A stretch of DNA of 64,000 bases from contig NZ_AP025471.1 in the NCBI RefSeq assembly GCF_024347375.1, positions 558,001-622,000 of the forward strand, in the 5' to 3' direction. The position numbers were made by a program, and so were the translations under genes. Shown piece by piece: positions 18,333-28,545 of this stretch (its first letter is position 1; the number at the start of each line of letters is the position of its first letter). This stretch comes from Vibrio coralliirubri (GTDB lineage Bacteria; Pseudomonadota; Gammaproteobacteria; Enterobacterales; Vibrionaceae). A model generated the notes under the pieces. That model was not told the DNA's origin and made no database searches. It was given only the letters and a program-made list of their open reading frames with translations.

Positions 18333-19787
18333 ATGAACCACAACAAAACGGATAAAAATCAACCTTCTATTGCCATTGTTGGTGGTGGTATTGCCGGAAC
18401 AACGAGCGCGATTCACTTTAGTGAGTTGGGTTTTAAGGTCACTATCTTAGAAAAAGGGCCGAGTTTGGTTAATGGTCCACCAATTTGCCACCTGCACGCT
18501 GGCGGCAATTTGTATCGAGATATTTCTGTAGAGCAGTGTCTTCAGTTGCTCACGCAGTCAATTGATACCGTCCGCTTATTTCCGCATACGATCAATATTC
18601 GTCCGACAATCATCGCCGTGCCGCACAGTGATGGTGGAGAGCCATTAGATCTGCTTCCTCGCCTCAAGATAATCAAAAGCGCTTATGCCGATCTTGTTAA
18701 ACAAGATAAAAGCAACCAAGTGCTTGGTGATCCGGAAGAGTATTATAAGCTGTACAGCAAAGAAGATTTATTAGCACTTTCTACGAAAAACCAATCTCTA
18801 AAACCAACATCGCTTGATGATTGGTGTATTCCTTTTGCCAAACATACGGATTTAGAGACCTTAAAGTATCCTGTTGCTATGGTCCAAGAGTATGGTTGGA
18901 GCGTATTCCGACTTTCTGCGACCGCGCAGCTCTCTTTGGGGCAACAAGCTAACTGTACCGTGTTAACCAACAGCCGATTACAATCTGTTGAATCGACAGG
19001 TCAAGGTTGGTCTTTGACTTATACCGATGCCGAAAACCAAAGCTGCCAACTAACGACCGATTACTTGATCAATGCGAGTGGGTTTGAAACGGGTATCGTG
19101 GACGACTTTGTTGGCTCTAAGCAGCAAAGACTTGTTGAATTTAAAGCTGCATACGTTACAGAGTGGCCATATTCGCAAGAATGTAAGGAAGAGTGGCCAG
19201 AGGTTATCTTTCATGGCCCGAGAGGCACACCGCAAGGCATGGCGCAATTAACGCCATATGCTGATGGTGTGTTCCAACTTCACGGCATGACAGAAGGGAT
19301 TACTCTATTCGAGGGTGGGCTCGTTTCATCATCAACAGATTCATCACAACCACAGTTGCCTTCGAAGCTTCTTAAGAAAATCGTATCGGGTTGGAGTGAA
19401 GAGCAGCTTGAATTAAGAACTCGCGCTGCCATAACGCATATGTCTCAGTTTATCCCAAGTTTCAGCTCTGCATTGGTCGGTGGTAAACCTTTGTTTGGTG
19501 CACAGCAGATTCCGGGAACTGATCCTAGCTTACGAGCTTCAGACGTTTCATTCTGTGGTGAACGCTATGCTCGACTTGAAGTCGTGAAAGCATCTTCAAC
19601 ATTAGAAGCGGCACAAAAGGTTGCTGAGCAATGGTTTGATGTATCAGAGGCGGTATCTATTGAAGATACGCACTCAGTGACAATGTCACTTAATCTGAAT
19701 GATATTGAAAACAGAGCGATAGATTTGACGCAAGAACGTGGATATCCAGAAGCGCTTGCAAAGGTGTCAGGTCAAGATCACGCTTAA
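18333..19787 (+). CDS. FAD-dependent oxidoreductase
   Basis: From the chosen ATG 18333 (MNHNKTDKNQPSIAIVGGG) the protein has 484 residues. The dinucleotide-binding fingerprint is IAIVGGGIAGTTSAIHFSELGFKVTILEKG near the N-terminus, and a second FAD motif is DYLINASGFETG around residue 245. The fold is that of amine-oxidase/DAO-like flavoproteins; the substrate is unknown. Starts at 18198 and 18267 are also possible but would add an N-terminal extension without similarity to the fold. A good terminator follows. The upstream 472 bp outside the MITE hold the DnaA-box-like cluster and no gene. Confidence 0.8.
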   Translation: MNHNKTDKNQPSIAIVGGGIAGTTSAIHFSELGFKVTILEKGPSLVNGPPICHLHAGGNLYRDISVEQCLQLLTQSIDTVRLFPHTINIRPTIIAVPHSDGGEPLDLLPRLKIIKSAYADLVKQDKSNQVLGDPEEYYKLYSKEDLLALSTKNQSLKPTSLDDWCIPFAKHTDLETLKYPVAMVQEYGWSVFRLSATAQLSLGQQANCTVLTNSRLQSVESTGQGWSLTYTDAENQSCQLTTDYLINASGFETGIVDDFVGSKQQRLVEFKAAYVTEWPYSQECKEEWPEVIFHGPRGTPQGMAQLTPYADGVFQLHGMTEGITLFEGGLVSSSTDSSQPQLPSKLLKKIVSGWSEEQLELRTRAAITHMSQFIPSFSSALVGGKPLFGAQQIPGTDPSLRASDVSFCGERYARLEVVKASSTLEAAQKVAEQWFDVSEAVSIEDTHSVTMSLNLNDIENRAIDLTQERGYPEALAKVSGQDHA

Positions 19788-19821
19788 TATCCAATCATCA
19801 TCGAGTGCGCTTAACTGCTTC

Positions 19822-19856
19822 AATTCGGCCTACTGTAATAGGTAAGCCGAATTTTC
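19822..19856 (+). terminator. Terminator of the FAD oxidoreductase gene
   Basis: AATTCGGC ... GCCGAATTTT forms an 8-bp stem ending in a T-run. Confidence 0.65.
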
Positions 19857-19970
19857 ATTCAAACGCCAACTTAGATACCGAGACTCATCCAAACGACATC
19901 TTCCTAGCTAATTATTCCTAGTTGATTATTCTTAGCTACATAGCAATTAGCACATAACACATCGTAAAAA

Positions 19971-20921
19971 CTAATAGCCGAAAAACTGAGCCCATTGGCA
20001 CCAAACATCTTGTAATCCTAAGCGATCACCCTTGCTGAACGATATCGCATGCCCAGGTTTTGCTTGTGCCAAGCGTGGTAAATCGATTCTTGCGACACAT
20101 CCAATCTTCGGATAACCACCTATGGTCTGTCTGTCATTAAGCAGCACGATAGGTTGTCCGTCTTGGGGGATTTGAATCGCACCTAGGGCAATGCCTTCTG
20201 ACAATAGCGAAATGTCAGGCGAGTCTACGGGCTCGCCACTGAGTCGATAACCCATCCGATTAGAGTTTTGGTCAACGTGATATTCAGCGTTATACAAAGT
20301 CTCTCTTGCTGACTCGGAGAATAGCTCGCTTTGATAGCCTTCAATCACTCGTAGGTTCACGGGTAGATTATAATCAGGCGTGTATCGGAAGGTAACACTT
20401 ACCGCTTTAAATGGATGTGATAGTTGGTGTTGGGTAAAAGCTATTTGTTGCCCTTGCTGGCATGGCTCTCCATTTTGCGTTAACCCTCCAATCTTTTCAC
20501 GAGTTACTGTAGAGCAGCTATCAAGAGTTGATGGAACATCGAAACCGCCTTTAATAGCTAAATAGGCCCTTAGACCATTTTTAGGCAAACCAAATGAGAG
20601 AACTTGCCCTTTAAAAGCTTGAAAAGTACGCCAGTTAGGCTGTGGTTTACCATCGAGCTTCGCTTGTAAATCCCCCCCGCATAGCGCCATCTCACAATCA
20701 AAATCGATTTGTAACGCACATTGCCCAAGCGTGATTTCCAGCGCTGCTTGGTTTACTGGGTTACCCAATAGATGATTGGCCCAGCTATAAGAGTAATCAT
20801 CAACCGGTCCACCTTGCGTTAATCCAAGATGAGCAACACCAAATCGCCCAAAGTCTTGAATCAAACTCAACGGACCGGGCTTAATCACTGTCAGTGTTGG
20901 TTTAGCTTTTGTCTTAGCCAT
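19971..20921 (-). CDS. pxpC: 5-oxoprolinase subunit C (biotin-dependent carboxyltransferase-like)
   Basis: This 316-residue protein has the AHS2/KipA pattern (VIKPGPLSLIQDFGRFG, HLGLTQGGPVDDYSYSWAN, LLNDRQTIGGYPKIGCV). With PxpA and PxpB it makes the prokaryotic ATP-dependent 5-oxoprolinase that opens pyroglutamate to glutamate. Its start overlaps the end of pxpB by 8 bp, so the two are translationally coupled. Confidence 0.92.
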   Translation of the reverse strand: MAKTKAKPTLTVIKPGPLSLIQDFGRFGVAHLGLTQGGPVDDYSYSWANHLLGNPVNQAALEITLGQCALQIDFDCEMALCGGDLQAKLDGKPQPNWRTFQAFKGQVLSFGLPKNGLRAYLAIKGGFDVPSTLDSCSTVTREKIGGLTQNGEPCQQGQQIAFTQHQLSHPFKAVSVTFRYTPDYNLPVNLRVIEGYQSELFSESARETLYNAEYHVDQNSNRMGYRLSGEPVDSPDISLLSEGIALGAIQIPQDGQPIVLLNDRQTIGGYPKIGCVARIDLPRLAQAKPGHAISFSKGDRLGLQDVWCQWAQFFGY

Positions 20922-21666
20922 TTACGATGCCTCCACCCAACGCTACAAACTCTTGTTTTGAAATCGCGATGAAACGGACTGTGTCACCAACATTAAGCAG
21001 AGACAGCGGTCTTTGCATGATGTCGGCGTTCTTCATTTGGCTATGATCGAACAACGGAAGCGGGCAATTGCCAATAATATTCCAGCCGCCCGGTGAATCC
21101 GAAGGGTACACCGCTGTTTTAGTATCCGCGATGGCGATACTGCCTTTGGGCACATTTAAGCGTGGTGTGGAGTGACGGGGCAAGGCAAGCTCATTAACCA
21201 CATCCGACATAAACGCAAAGCCAGGCGTAAACCCAATAGCACTGACGCTGTACGTCTGTGAGGTGTGATATTGAATAATATCGTCCAGAGTCACGCCTTT
21301 GTCTTGGTATCGGTCTAAATCGAGCGCCGTTTCTGGGGAGTAATAGGCAGGAAGCTCAATCGTATTACGAGTTTTAGTAACACTAGAAAAGGACGACAGA
21401 GAATGACTCAACAAATTATTGAGCCGTTCAATGAGCTGTTGTTCTGATATTCGATAAGGGAGGTAGTCGACCAATATTGTTTGGTAAGCCGGCGTCACAT
21501 TCATCAACACCGATGCTAAATTTTGGCGAATGGCATCGGAAAAGTGAGCCATGCACTGCGCATATTCAGCGCTAGATTGATTATTTGAAGGCGATAGTGT
21601 CAAGGTCACCAAAACGCTGCATTCCGCGACTGGCGCTATATTGAATTCAATCTTATTCGTCGTCAT
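20914..21666 (-). CDS. pxpB: 5-oxoprolinase subunit B (KipI/AHS1 type)
   Basis: This 250-residue protein has AHS1 motifs: IGFTPGFAFM, LPRHSTPRLNVPKGSIAIA and YPSDSPGGWNIIGNCPL. It forms a complex with PxpC. It overlaps pxpC by 8 bp and follows pxpA after 135 bp, a wider gap than in many pxp operons that holds no recognisable gene. Confidence 0.92.
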   Translation of the reverse strand: MTTNKIEFNIAPVAECSVLVTLTLSPSNNQSSAEYAQCMAHFSDAIRQNLASVLMNVTPAYQTILVDYLPYRISEQQLIERLNNLLSHSLSSFSSVTKTRNTIELPAYYSPETALDLDRYQDKGVTLDDIIQYHTSQTYSVSAIGFTPGFAFMSDVVNELALPRHSTPRLNVPKGSIAIADTKTAVYPSDSPGGWNIIGNCPLPLFDHSQMKNADIMQRPLSLLNVGDTVRFIAISKQEFVALGGGIVNG

Positions 21667-21801
21667 TTCGTTTCCATACGTTTGTTATCTTGCCTTTTAT
21701 TAGCTTACTTTGCGTGTCTCACTTCCGTCTCCAAGCCAACACAAATCAATTAGATCTCACGAGCGATTAGACCATGCGGCATACCAATCACACGCTTCAT
21801 A

Positions 21802-22545
21802 CTAATTAAAAGCGTTGAGGTCTTGTCTGATTTTTCTAATTAATGCGATGGATTGAGGGTTATCACCATGAACACAGATGGTATCGGCTTCAATAGGCAG
21901 TCTTTCGCCCTCTAAAGTCGTAACCGAGCCATAGTTAATGATTTGCATGACTTGGTTATAGATATCGTCTTGATTGACGTAAACCGAGCCTTTTTGAGTA
22001 CGTGGCGCTAATTGTCCGTTATTTAAATAAGCACGGTCGGCAAACGCTTCAAACAAGAGAGGCAGGTCATGATCGTCAGCAATATCCAAATACTGTTGAT
22101 TGTCTGATGAAGAGAGAATCATCAAGGGGATGTTAAATTCAGCGACGGCTTGGGCTACTGCATTAAACACCTCGATGTTTGACATCATATCGTTGTAAAG
22201 GGCGCCATGAGGTTTCACATAGCCAACAGAGGAGTGGTGATAGCGGCAAAGGGCTTTTAATGCACCGACTTGATAGCACACCAGTTCACTGATCTCGTCC
22301 ATGGTGTGTGGAATAGACCGACGACCAAAACCAACGAGATCTTGATAACCGGGATGAGCACCAATTTGGGTGTGATAGTGCTGCGCCAGTTTTATCGTCT
22401 TGGACATAACGTGCGGATCAGACGCGTGGAAGCCACAAGCGATGTTTGCCATATCGACCCATTCCATGACCGACTCGTCATCGCCCATCTTCCAATTGCC
22501 GAAACTTTCTCCCATGTCGCAATTAAGCAAAATCTTCGTTGTCAC
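21802..22545 (-). CDS. pxpA: 5-oxoprolinase subunit A (LamB/YcsF family)
   Basis: This 247-residue protein begins with ILLNCDMGESFGNWKMGDD and contains IACGFHASDP, IGAHPGYQD and VKPHGALYN, the defining motifs of the LamB/YcsF family, with conserved Asp/His residues. It is the first gene of the leftward pxpABC operon. The TonB receptor gene diverges from it. Confidence 0.93.
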   Translation of the reverse strand: MTTKILLNCDMGESFGNWKMGDDESVMEWVDMANIACGFHASDPHVMSKTIKLAQHYHTQIGAHPGYQDLVGFGRRSIPHTMDEISELVCYQVGALKALCRYHHSSVGYVKPHGALYNDMMSNIEVFNAVAQAVAEFNIPLMILSSSDNQQYLDIADDHDLPLLFEAFADRAYLNNGQLAPRTQKGSVYVNQDDIYNQVMQIINYGSVTTLEGERLPIEADTICVHGDNPQSIALIRKIRQDLNAFN

Positions 22546-22715
22546 GTGGTGCTAATCCTTTACGTTGAGGTAAGTAATGACGGTCTTATAAATACCATAA
22601 ATAAACAGTGACCTAACTCAAACTTTCGACACCGTAGATTTACCAGTATGGCATTTCATATATAGTTGAACTATTGATTAAAGGATTAATATCTATCTGT
22701 ATATTAGGTGAGCAC

Positions 22716-24779
22716 ATGATATCCCGCCAGGTTTGCTTAGGACTAGCATTAACGACACCTGTTTTTGTCTCTGCTCAAGAAAACTCTCTAGACCAACTCA
22801 TGTCGATGAGCCTTGAAGAGTTGTCTATGTTAGATGTCGAAATGGAAACGGCTTCGAAAGTGACACAAAAACTCACTGACATTCCTTCGTCGGTGTATGT
22901 GCTTTCGAATGAGCGAATTCAGCGCAGCGGGTCGAAAACCATTGCTGAAGTCCTAACGCTTGTACCCGGACTCAAAGTCACCAAATTCAATGAAACCTCA
23001 TGGTTTGTTTCGACACGCGGCTTTCATGATGGGCTATATAACAAGATGCTCGTGATGATGGATGGACGAAGCTTGTTTAGCCCAGTCTATGGCGGTACGT
23101 ATTGGAGCGACGTTGATTATGTACTTGCCGACATCGAACGCATCGAAGTACTAAAAGGCCCCGGCGGAACAATTTGGGGAGGCAACGCGGTTAATGGTGT
23201 TGTCAATATCATTACCAAGTCTGCCAATGATACGCAGGGGACTTATCTCTCCGGTGTCGCGTCTAATACTGATAACTATGAATTTAGTGTTCGACAGGGA
23301 TTAAGTCTAAACGACAGTGTGAATGCTCGCGCTTTTTATAAGTACCGAGAAGAACCCACATATCGCACAAACGAATCTGAAAAATGGAAAGCACAAACTG
23401 CAGGAATGGTGTTTCAGCCAAGCAATGCCGAAGAAAATTGGTCATTACGTATTGGTGGTGAGAAAAGCTTTTATGAGTCGGAGTTGTATACGTTCCAATA
23501 TGATAACTCAGGATCGTTTGTCGGATCACAAGCCAACGATTTCGATAACAAGAGTCAATCTGTTTACGTCCAATTCAACGACTCTCGCCATTTTGATGAA
23601 AGTTCGACACTCTCATATTCGTTATGGGGTGAATATAATGAGGATAACGCGCCAGATGCTCCGGGAAGCTATTCGACCCTCGATTTTGACTCTACTTATA
23701 TCAACCAACTATCGGAAAGCCATCAATTAACACTTGGTGGTGGTATGCGATATATGTATCTTGATTTCTCCTCAAGCCAAGTTTCGGACGTGGATTGGTA
23801 CAACCCTGATTACTACGGTCGAGCTTACAACATCCAATCTGCCAACGATTATATTGCGAACGCTTTTATACAGTCTCAAATTCAAATGACGGAAGCGCTG
23901 TCTATTACTCTTGGTGCCAAGGTTGAACACTTTACACAGAATGATTCAACTGAGCTTTCACCTCAATTGCGCGGTTTATATAAGTTAACTCAACGTCATT
24001 CCGTATGGGCGGGGCTTAGCCGTGCAGTTGTTGCACCATCTTATATGGATTCCAATTCCACCTATTATTTCAATAGTTACAATGCTGAATCAAACAACAG
24101 CTACCTAGATGTATATAAATCAAGCTCGAGTCTTGAAACAGAGAACGTCGTAACGGCGGAAATGGGTTATCGCTACTCAAACAATTCAAATTTCGAACTC
24201 GATGCAACGATTTACCTGAGTGAACATGACAACCTTCGCTTTCACAGCTATGACCCGAATGATATCCCCGCGAATCATGTCTATGTCGGTGCGCTGTCTG
24301 ATGATTATAAAGCAAACACTTATGGCTTAGAGTTAGGCGCGAGTTACCAACTCACCGCAGATCTAGCCAGTTACCTGAGTTACGCCTATACGACGTTAGA
24401 AGGTGAGAATAAAGGTGATGACCCTAAATCTAGCCCTCAAACGAGTGTTTATTACGATATTGATAATGAACATTTAGCCACGGCACAGTTGATGTGGAAT
24501 ATCACCGAAAGTTGGCAATTCGATGTGATAGGCCAGTACATTAATGTGAATTACCCAGACTATTGGGTAGCAGGCGATGGCACTCAATATGAATGGCAGT
24601 CTTACCCACATGAAATAACCTTTGATGCGCGTGTCGCATGGAAAAAATCGTCCGCAGCACCTTTAATTGAAGTGGTTGTTGAAAACATAGGTAAGAGTGA
24701 CGGCTATCAAGCTGAATTCACATCTCAGAAAAGCGTCAATCAAGAATCGGTGTATGTGAGGATCTCTCATGAATTCTAA
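22716..24779 (+). CDS. TonB-dependent outer-membrane receptor
   Basis: From ATG 22716, supported by AGGTGAG 4 nt upstream, the protein has 687 residues and a signal peptide (MISRQVCLGLALTTPVFVSAQ). The plug domain (IPSSVYVLSNERI, VPGLKVTKF, GPGGTIWGGNAVNGVVNIITK) is followed by a 22-strand barrel ending in Phe (VYVRISHEF). The longer frame from 22674 lacks a site. It overlaps the YfiR-like gene by 11 bp, and a diguanylate cyclase follows, so the receptor probably belongs to a signalling unit. No Fur box was seen ahead of it, so iron is not an obvious ligand. Confidence 0.88.
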   Translation: MISRQVCLGLALTTPVFVSAQENSLDQLMSMSLEELSMLDVEMETASKVTQKLTDIPSSVYVLSNERIQRSGSKTIAEVLTLVPGLKVTKFNETSWFVSTRGFHDGLYNKMLVMMDGRSLFSPVYGGTYWSDVDYVLADIERIEVLKGPGGTIWGGNAVNGVVNIITKSANDTQGTYLSGVASNTDNYEFSVRQGLSLNDSVNARAFYKYREEPTYRTNESEKWKAQTAGMVFQPSNAEENWSLRIGGEKSFYESELYTFQYDNSGSFVGSQANDFDNKSQSVYVQFNDSRHFDESSTLSYSLWGEYNEDNAPDAPGSYSTLDFDSTYINQLSESHQLTLGGGMRYMYLDFSSSQVSDVDWYNPDYYGRAYNIQSANDYIANAFIQSQIQMTEALSITLGAKVEHFTQNDSTELSPQLRGLYKLTQRHSVWAGLSRAVVAPSYMDSNSTYYFNSYNAESNNSYLDVYKSSSSLETENVVTAEMGYRYSNNSNFELDATIYLSEHDNLRFHSYDPNDIPANHVYVGALSDDYKANTYGLELGASYQLTADLASYLSYAYTTLEGENKGDDPKSSPQTSVYYDIDNEHLATAQLMWNITESWQFDVIGQYINVNYPDYWVAGDGTQYEWQSYPHEITFDARVAWKKSSAAPLIEVVVENIGKSDGYQAEFTSQKSVNQESVYVRISHEF

Positions 24780-25305
24780 ATGGCTTAAGCACCGTATTAT
24801 GCTCGGCTTCTCTAAACTAGGCTTAGCTGCTTTAACGATGCTTATTGTGCCGTTGAACACCTCAGCGGCTAGCTTCAAACCTTATGAAGTGAAAGCGGTG
24901 TACCTTTTTAGAATTGCGAATTTTATACGTTGGAATGATGAAAGCTCTATGAACGCTGTGAACTTTTGTGTGATTGGCGATGAAAAGGTAAGCCAAGTGC
25001 TAACGTCAATTACAGAGGGGAAATCTATTCGTTCACTCGATATCCAGGTTCAACAGTCGATTACTTCTAAGTGCGATATTACGTATTTGTCTGACCGTCA
25101 AAATGATCAATTTCGTAGTCAAGAGCACTCGCCACATACTGTCACAATCAGCGACATTCCTAACTTTACGGACCTAGGTGGAGTCATTGAACTCACGCAC
25201 ATCGATAATAAGCTCAAACCTAAGATCAATCTAGAAAACGCAAGGCGCGGTGATTACGTCATTGGCTCAAACCTGTTACGAATCGCTATAGTGGAGGGCC
25301 AATAA
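24769..25305 (+). CDS. YfiR-family periplasmic regulator (DUF4154)
   Basis: This 178-residue protein has an N-terminal signal anchor (LGLAALTMLIVPLNTSAAS) and the DUF4154 pattern: YEVKAVYLFRIANFIRW, VNFCVIGDE, the second cysteine in SKCDITYL, and a C-terminal INLENARRGDYVIGSNLLRIA. YfiR of Pseudomonas represses the membrane diguanylate cyclase YfiN from the periplasm. Here it lies between a TonB receptor and a CHASE8-like diguanylate cyclase with overlapping ends, which fits that role. Confidence 0.85.
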   Translation: MNSKWLKHRIMLGFSKLGLAALTMLIVPLNTSAASFKPYEVKAVYLFRIANFIRWNDESSMNAVNFCVIGDEKVSQVLTSITEGKSIRSLDIQVQQSITSKCDITYLSDRQNDQFRSQEHSPHTVTISDIPNFTDLGGVIELTHIDNKLKPKINLENARRGDYVIGSNLLRIAIVEGQ

Positions 25306-27281
25306 TGTTGTCTTTCATTAATAACATATCGATTAAAAACAAGCTGATATTACCCATTATCATCTTCATCGCAGTCACTTTTGTCACGATTCAATCGGTA
25401 AATTACACTGTCACGTTTGAGAGGGAGAAAGAGAGTCTTATTCAGCGTGTTAAAGTGCTGGCACAAGGTGTTGCTTATAACCTACAAGCTGCGATTTTAT
25501 TTGAAGACAAGTCATCGGCTCAAGAAATCTTGTCAGCTTTCGTCGCAGATAAAGATATTGTTAGAGTGAAGCTCTATGACATCAACGAACAGCTTTTTGC
25601 CAGCTATCAGGTGAGCAACACGCTGGTTCCAAGGCCAAACGCAGATGAATTAGACGATATCGCCGATCATCAATTTGCCATCTCTGAGCATTTCATCTTC
25701 TTGCTCGTTCCAGTGACGTTGGATGGCGCAGTGATCGCGAACTTGAGAGTAACAATATCGAAAGAGACGTTTAATTCGATCTTAACGAATATTTTCAAGG
25801 TTGCGGTCGTCTACCTGTTGTTTCTGGTGATGCTTGGCGGAGTACTGGTCAAATTGGTGCAACGCTTGATTATCGAACCGATGTTTGACCTCAATGAGGC
25901 GATGCAAGCCTTTGTTGAGCGTCGTTCGAAGCAGCCTAAATTAGTCGTAACGAACCGCGATGAAATCGGTGATCTGGTTCGAGCTTTCAATACCATGTTA
26001 GAAAGGCTTCAACATCGTGATAACCAAATCAATTTTACGTTAGACAAGTTACAAGAAGAAAAATCATTCGCAAATGAGGTCATTGAAACCGTTCAGCACT
26101 CTTTGTTGGTGGTAGATGAAAAAGGACTCATTCTTCATGCGAACGCAGCTACTCGGGATATTTTTAAATGCTCGGAAGCCTTTCTTGAGAACTTGTTGAT
26201 CCAAGAGTTGATCGCGACCAAGCAAACGGGTTACTTACAAGATGTTATTGATGCCAATATTGTACTTAATGACGAATTGCTGGAAACCACCGATCTCTTT
26301 CAATCAAAACGCTGGCTTCGTGTGAGCAGTCGTTCCCTGACAAAACATGGTCGTATTCTTTATGCAATCCAAGATGTCACCGACATAGAAACGGCCATGA
26401 GTCGCCAACGTATTGCTGCGGGTGTTTTCGAAAACAGTAAAGACGGCTTGATCGTGCTGAACTCGTCAAACGTGATAACCATGGTTAACCCTGCGATCAC
26501 ACAACTTCTCGGTTATCACTCTGATCTGCTGGTGGGCAAAACACCCTTTGAAGTATTTTCGTGGCAACAATTTTCATCATTGATGCCGACAATTCGCAGT
26601 TCGTTAGACCACTATGGTCAATGGCAAGGCGAAGTGTGGGAGAAGAGCGCGTCCGGCACGTTAGTTCCAATGTTTGTCAAAGTGAATCGAATTGCCTCAG
26701 ACAACGAGAAAGACGAGTTTGATATGGTATTAACGCTGTCTGATTTATCCAACGTTAAAGAAATGGAAAGACTCGAACACTTGGCTCATCACGATGCATT
26801 AACCGGGTTAGCGAATAGAGCGCAACTGTATAAGGTTATGGATGATGTTGTCACGTCGAGCCACTATTCAAATCAGCATTTCGCGGTTATCTACTTGGAT
26901 TTGGATGGCTTCAAAGAAGTGAATGACAATTATGGACACGATGCGGGTGACGAAATCCTTAAAGAAGTATCAAACCGGTTGTTATCTCAGGTAAGAGCGG
27001 GGGATTTGGTTGCACGTTTGTCGGGTGATGAATTTGTTCTTATTATTAAACAGACCAACAAAGTCTTGTTAGCTAAGTTAGCCGAACGATTGTTGGTCCT
27101 GATCGGGCAACAAGTAAACTACAAACAACGTTCACTTCATGTTGGAGCGAGCTTGGGTATCCATTTAGTTGATGGCTCAGAGCGTGATATTGATGTGATT
27201 CTAAAAGTTGCTGATGAGGCTATGTACCAAGCGAAACGCAAAGGAAAAGGTCAGTTTGTGTTCGCTCGTGAGGGTAAATAG
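25305..27281 (+). CDS. Membrane diguanylate cyclase with HAMP, PAS and GGDEF domains (YfiN-like input)
   Basis: This 658-residue inner-membrane protein has a first TM helix at about 15-35, a periplasmic CHASE8-like domain, a second TM at about 160-185, HAMP, two PAS domains (about 255-345 and 365-475) and a C-terminal GGDEF domain with active-site RLSGDEF. Ser in the first position is tolerated in active cyclases. The start codon overlaps the stop of the YfiR-like gene (TAATG). The YfiR-like protein probably gates its activity. Confidence 0.88.
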   Translation: MLSFINNISIKNKLILPIIIFIAVTFVTIQSVNYTVTFEREKESLIQRVKVLAQGVAYNLQAAILFEDKSSAQEILSAFVADKDIVRVKLYDINEQLFASYQVSNTLVPRPNADELDDIADHQFAISEHFIFLLVPVTLDGAVIANLRVTISKETFNSILTNIFKVAVVYLLFLVMLGGVLVKLVQRLIIEPMFDLNEAMQAFVERRSKQPKLVVTNRDEIGDLVRAFNTMLERLQHRDNQINFTLDKLQEEKSFANEVIETVQHSLLVVDEKGLILHANAATRDIFKCSEAFLENLLIQELIATKQTGYLQDVIDANIVLNDELLETTDLFQSKRWLRVSSRSLTKHGRILYAIQDVTDIETAMSRQRIAAGVFENSKDGLIVLNSSNVITMVNPAITQLLGYHSDLLVGKTPFEVFSWQQFSSLMPTIRSSLDHYGQWQGEVWEKSASGTLVPMFVKVNRIASDNEKDEFDMVLTLSDLSNVKEMERLEHLAHHDALTGLANRAQLYKVMDDVVTSSHYSNQHFAVIYLDLDGFKEVNDNYGHDAGDEILKEVSNRLLSQVRAGDLVARLSGDEFVLIIKQTNKVLLAKLAERLLVLIGQQVNYKQRSLHVGASLGIHLVDGSERDIDVILKVADEAMYQAKRKGKGQFVFAREGK

Positions 27282-27363
27282 GCTTCGGTGTTTGTGAGCT
27301 CACCCTAACTTGTTGTATCATAAGTAATAGGTTGAATATTTTTAATTAAAAGGTCTGCTAAAC

Positions 27364-28377
27364 ATGAATGTTTTAGTTACAGGTGGCATGGGTTACATTG
27401 GTAGCCATACAAGTATCCAGATGATCAACGCAGGTATGACACCTGTACTTTTTGATAGCTTGTACAACAGCAAACCAAGCGTTCTAGAGCGTATCGAAAA
27501 AGTATCGGGCGTTCGTCCCAACTTCATTGAAGGTGACGTTCGTGATAAAGCGCTTTTGACTGAAACCATGAAGCAACACAACATCGAAGCGGTTATCCAC
27601 TTTGCTGGTCTGAAAGCCGTCGGAGAGTCTGTGGAAAAGCCTCTTGAATACTACGACAACAACGTAAACGGCACTTTAGTTCTTGTTGATGCAATGCGTG
27701 ATGCGGGTGTAAAAACCTTGGTATTCAGCTCTTCAGCAACGGTATACGGCGATCCTGCAAGTGTGCCAATTACTGAAGACTTCCCAACCAGCGCAACCAA
27801 CCCATATGGTCGTAGTAAACTAATGGTTGAAGAGTGTTTAACCGATTTCCAAAAAGCCAATCCGGATTGGAGCATTACACTGCTGCGTTACTTTAACCCT
27901 GTAGGTTCACATCCAAGTGGTGAGCTAGGTGAAGATCCGCAAGGTATCCCAAATAACCTAATGCCATTTGTCTCTCAAGTAGCAGTAGGCCGCCGTGAAT
28001 TCCTATCTGTATTTGGTAGCGATTATCCAACAAAAGACGGCACTGGCGTTCGCGATTACATCCACGTAATGGATCTGTCTGACGGCCACATCGCAGCGCT
28101 TGAGAAAGTAGGGCGCAAAGATGGTCTTCATATCTACAACCTTGGCACTGGTAACGGTTCAAGTGTATTAGACATGGTTAAAGCGTTTGAGGAAGCGAGC
28201 GGTAAAGATATCCCTTATAAGCTTGTCGAGCGTCGCCCGGGTGACATTGCAGAATGTTGGGCAGATCCTTCTAAAGCTCAGAAAGAGCTTGGTTGGAATG
28301 CAACACGTACACTGACTGAAATGACTGAAGATACATGGCGCTGGCAGTCAACCAACCCTAATGGTTTCCCTGGTTGA
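27364..28377 (+). CDS. galE: UDP-glucose 4-epimerase
   Basis: This 337-residue cytosolic enzyme interconverts UDP-glucose and UDP-galactose. The NAD-binding loop is GGMGYIGSHT, and the catalytic Ser-Tyr-Lys set is in FSSSATVYGD and YGRSKLMVEE (Tyr and Lys at about 149 and 153). It is a single gene with its own terminator and is not in a gal operon here. Confidence 0.95.
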   Translation: MNVLVTGGMGYIGSHTSIQMINAGMTPVLFDSLYNSKPSVLERIEKVSGVRPNFIEGDVRDKALLTETMKQHNIEAVIHFAGLKAVGESVEKPLEYYDNNVNGTLVLVDAMRDAGVKTLVFSSSATVYGDPASVPITEDFPTSATNPYGRSKLMVEECLTDFQKANPDWSITLLRYFNPVGSHPSGELGEDPQGIPNNLMPFVSQVAVGRREFLSVFGSDYPTKDGTGVRDYIHVMDLSDGHIAALEKVGRKDGLHIYNLGTGNGSSVLDMVKAFEEASGKDIPYKLVERRPGDIAECWADPSKAQKELGWNATRTLTEMTEDTWRWQSTNPNGFPG

Positions 28378-28406
28378 TCTAGTTGTTTCATGAATAGTTA
28401 ACTTGC

Positions 28407-28433
28407 AAAAAGATGCTTTAGGGCATCTTTTTT
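28407..28433 (+). terminator. galE terminator
   Basis: AAAAGATGC TTTAGG GCATCTTTTTT is a compact stem-loop with a T-run. Confidence 0.8.
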
Positions 28434-28481
28434 GATCTAAATCGAATAAAAAGTAAATTAGTGGTTAAAAAGTATCATTCT

Positions 28482-28509
28482 GTATCTGTTGTGTTATCAT
28501 CCACGCGAA
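28482..28509 (+). promoter_or_regulatory. Candidate promoter of the 24-residue peptide gene
   Basis: TTGTGT and TATATG are spaced by 16 bp and end about 30 bp upstream of the small ORF. Coordinates are approximate, and the match to the sigma-70 consensus is moderate. Confidence 0.35.
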
Positions 28510-28545
28510 TTATATGTTTAATGTTAATTTTCTTTGGAGTTAATC

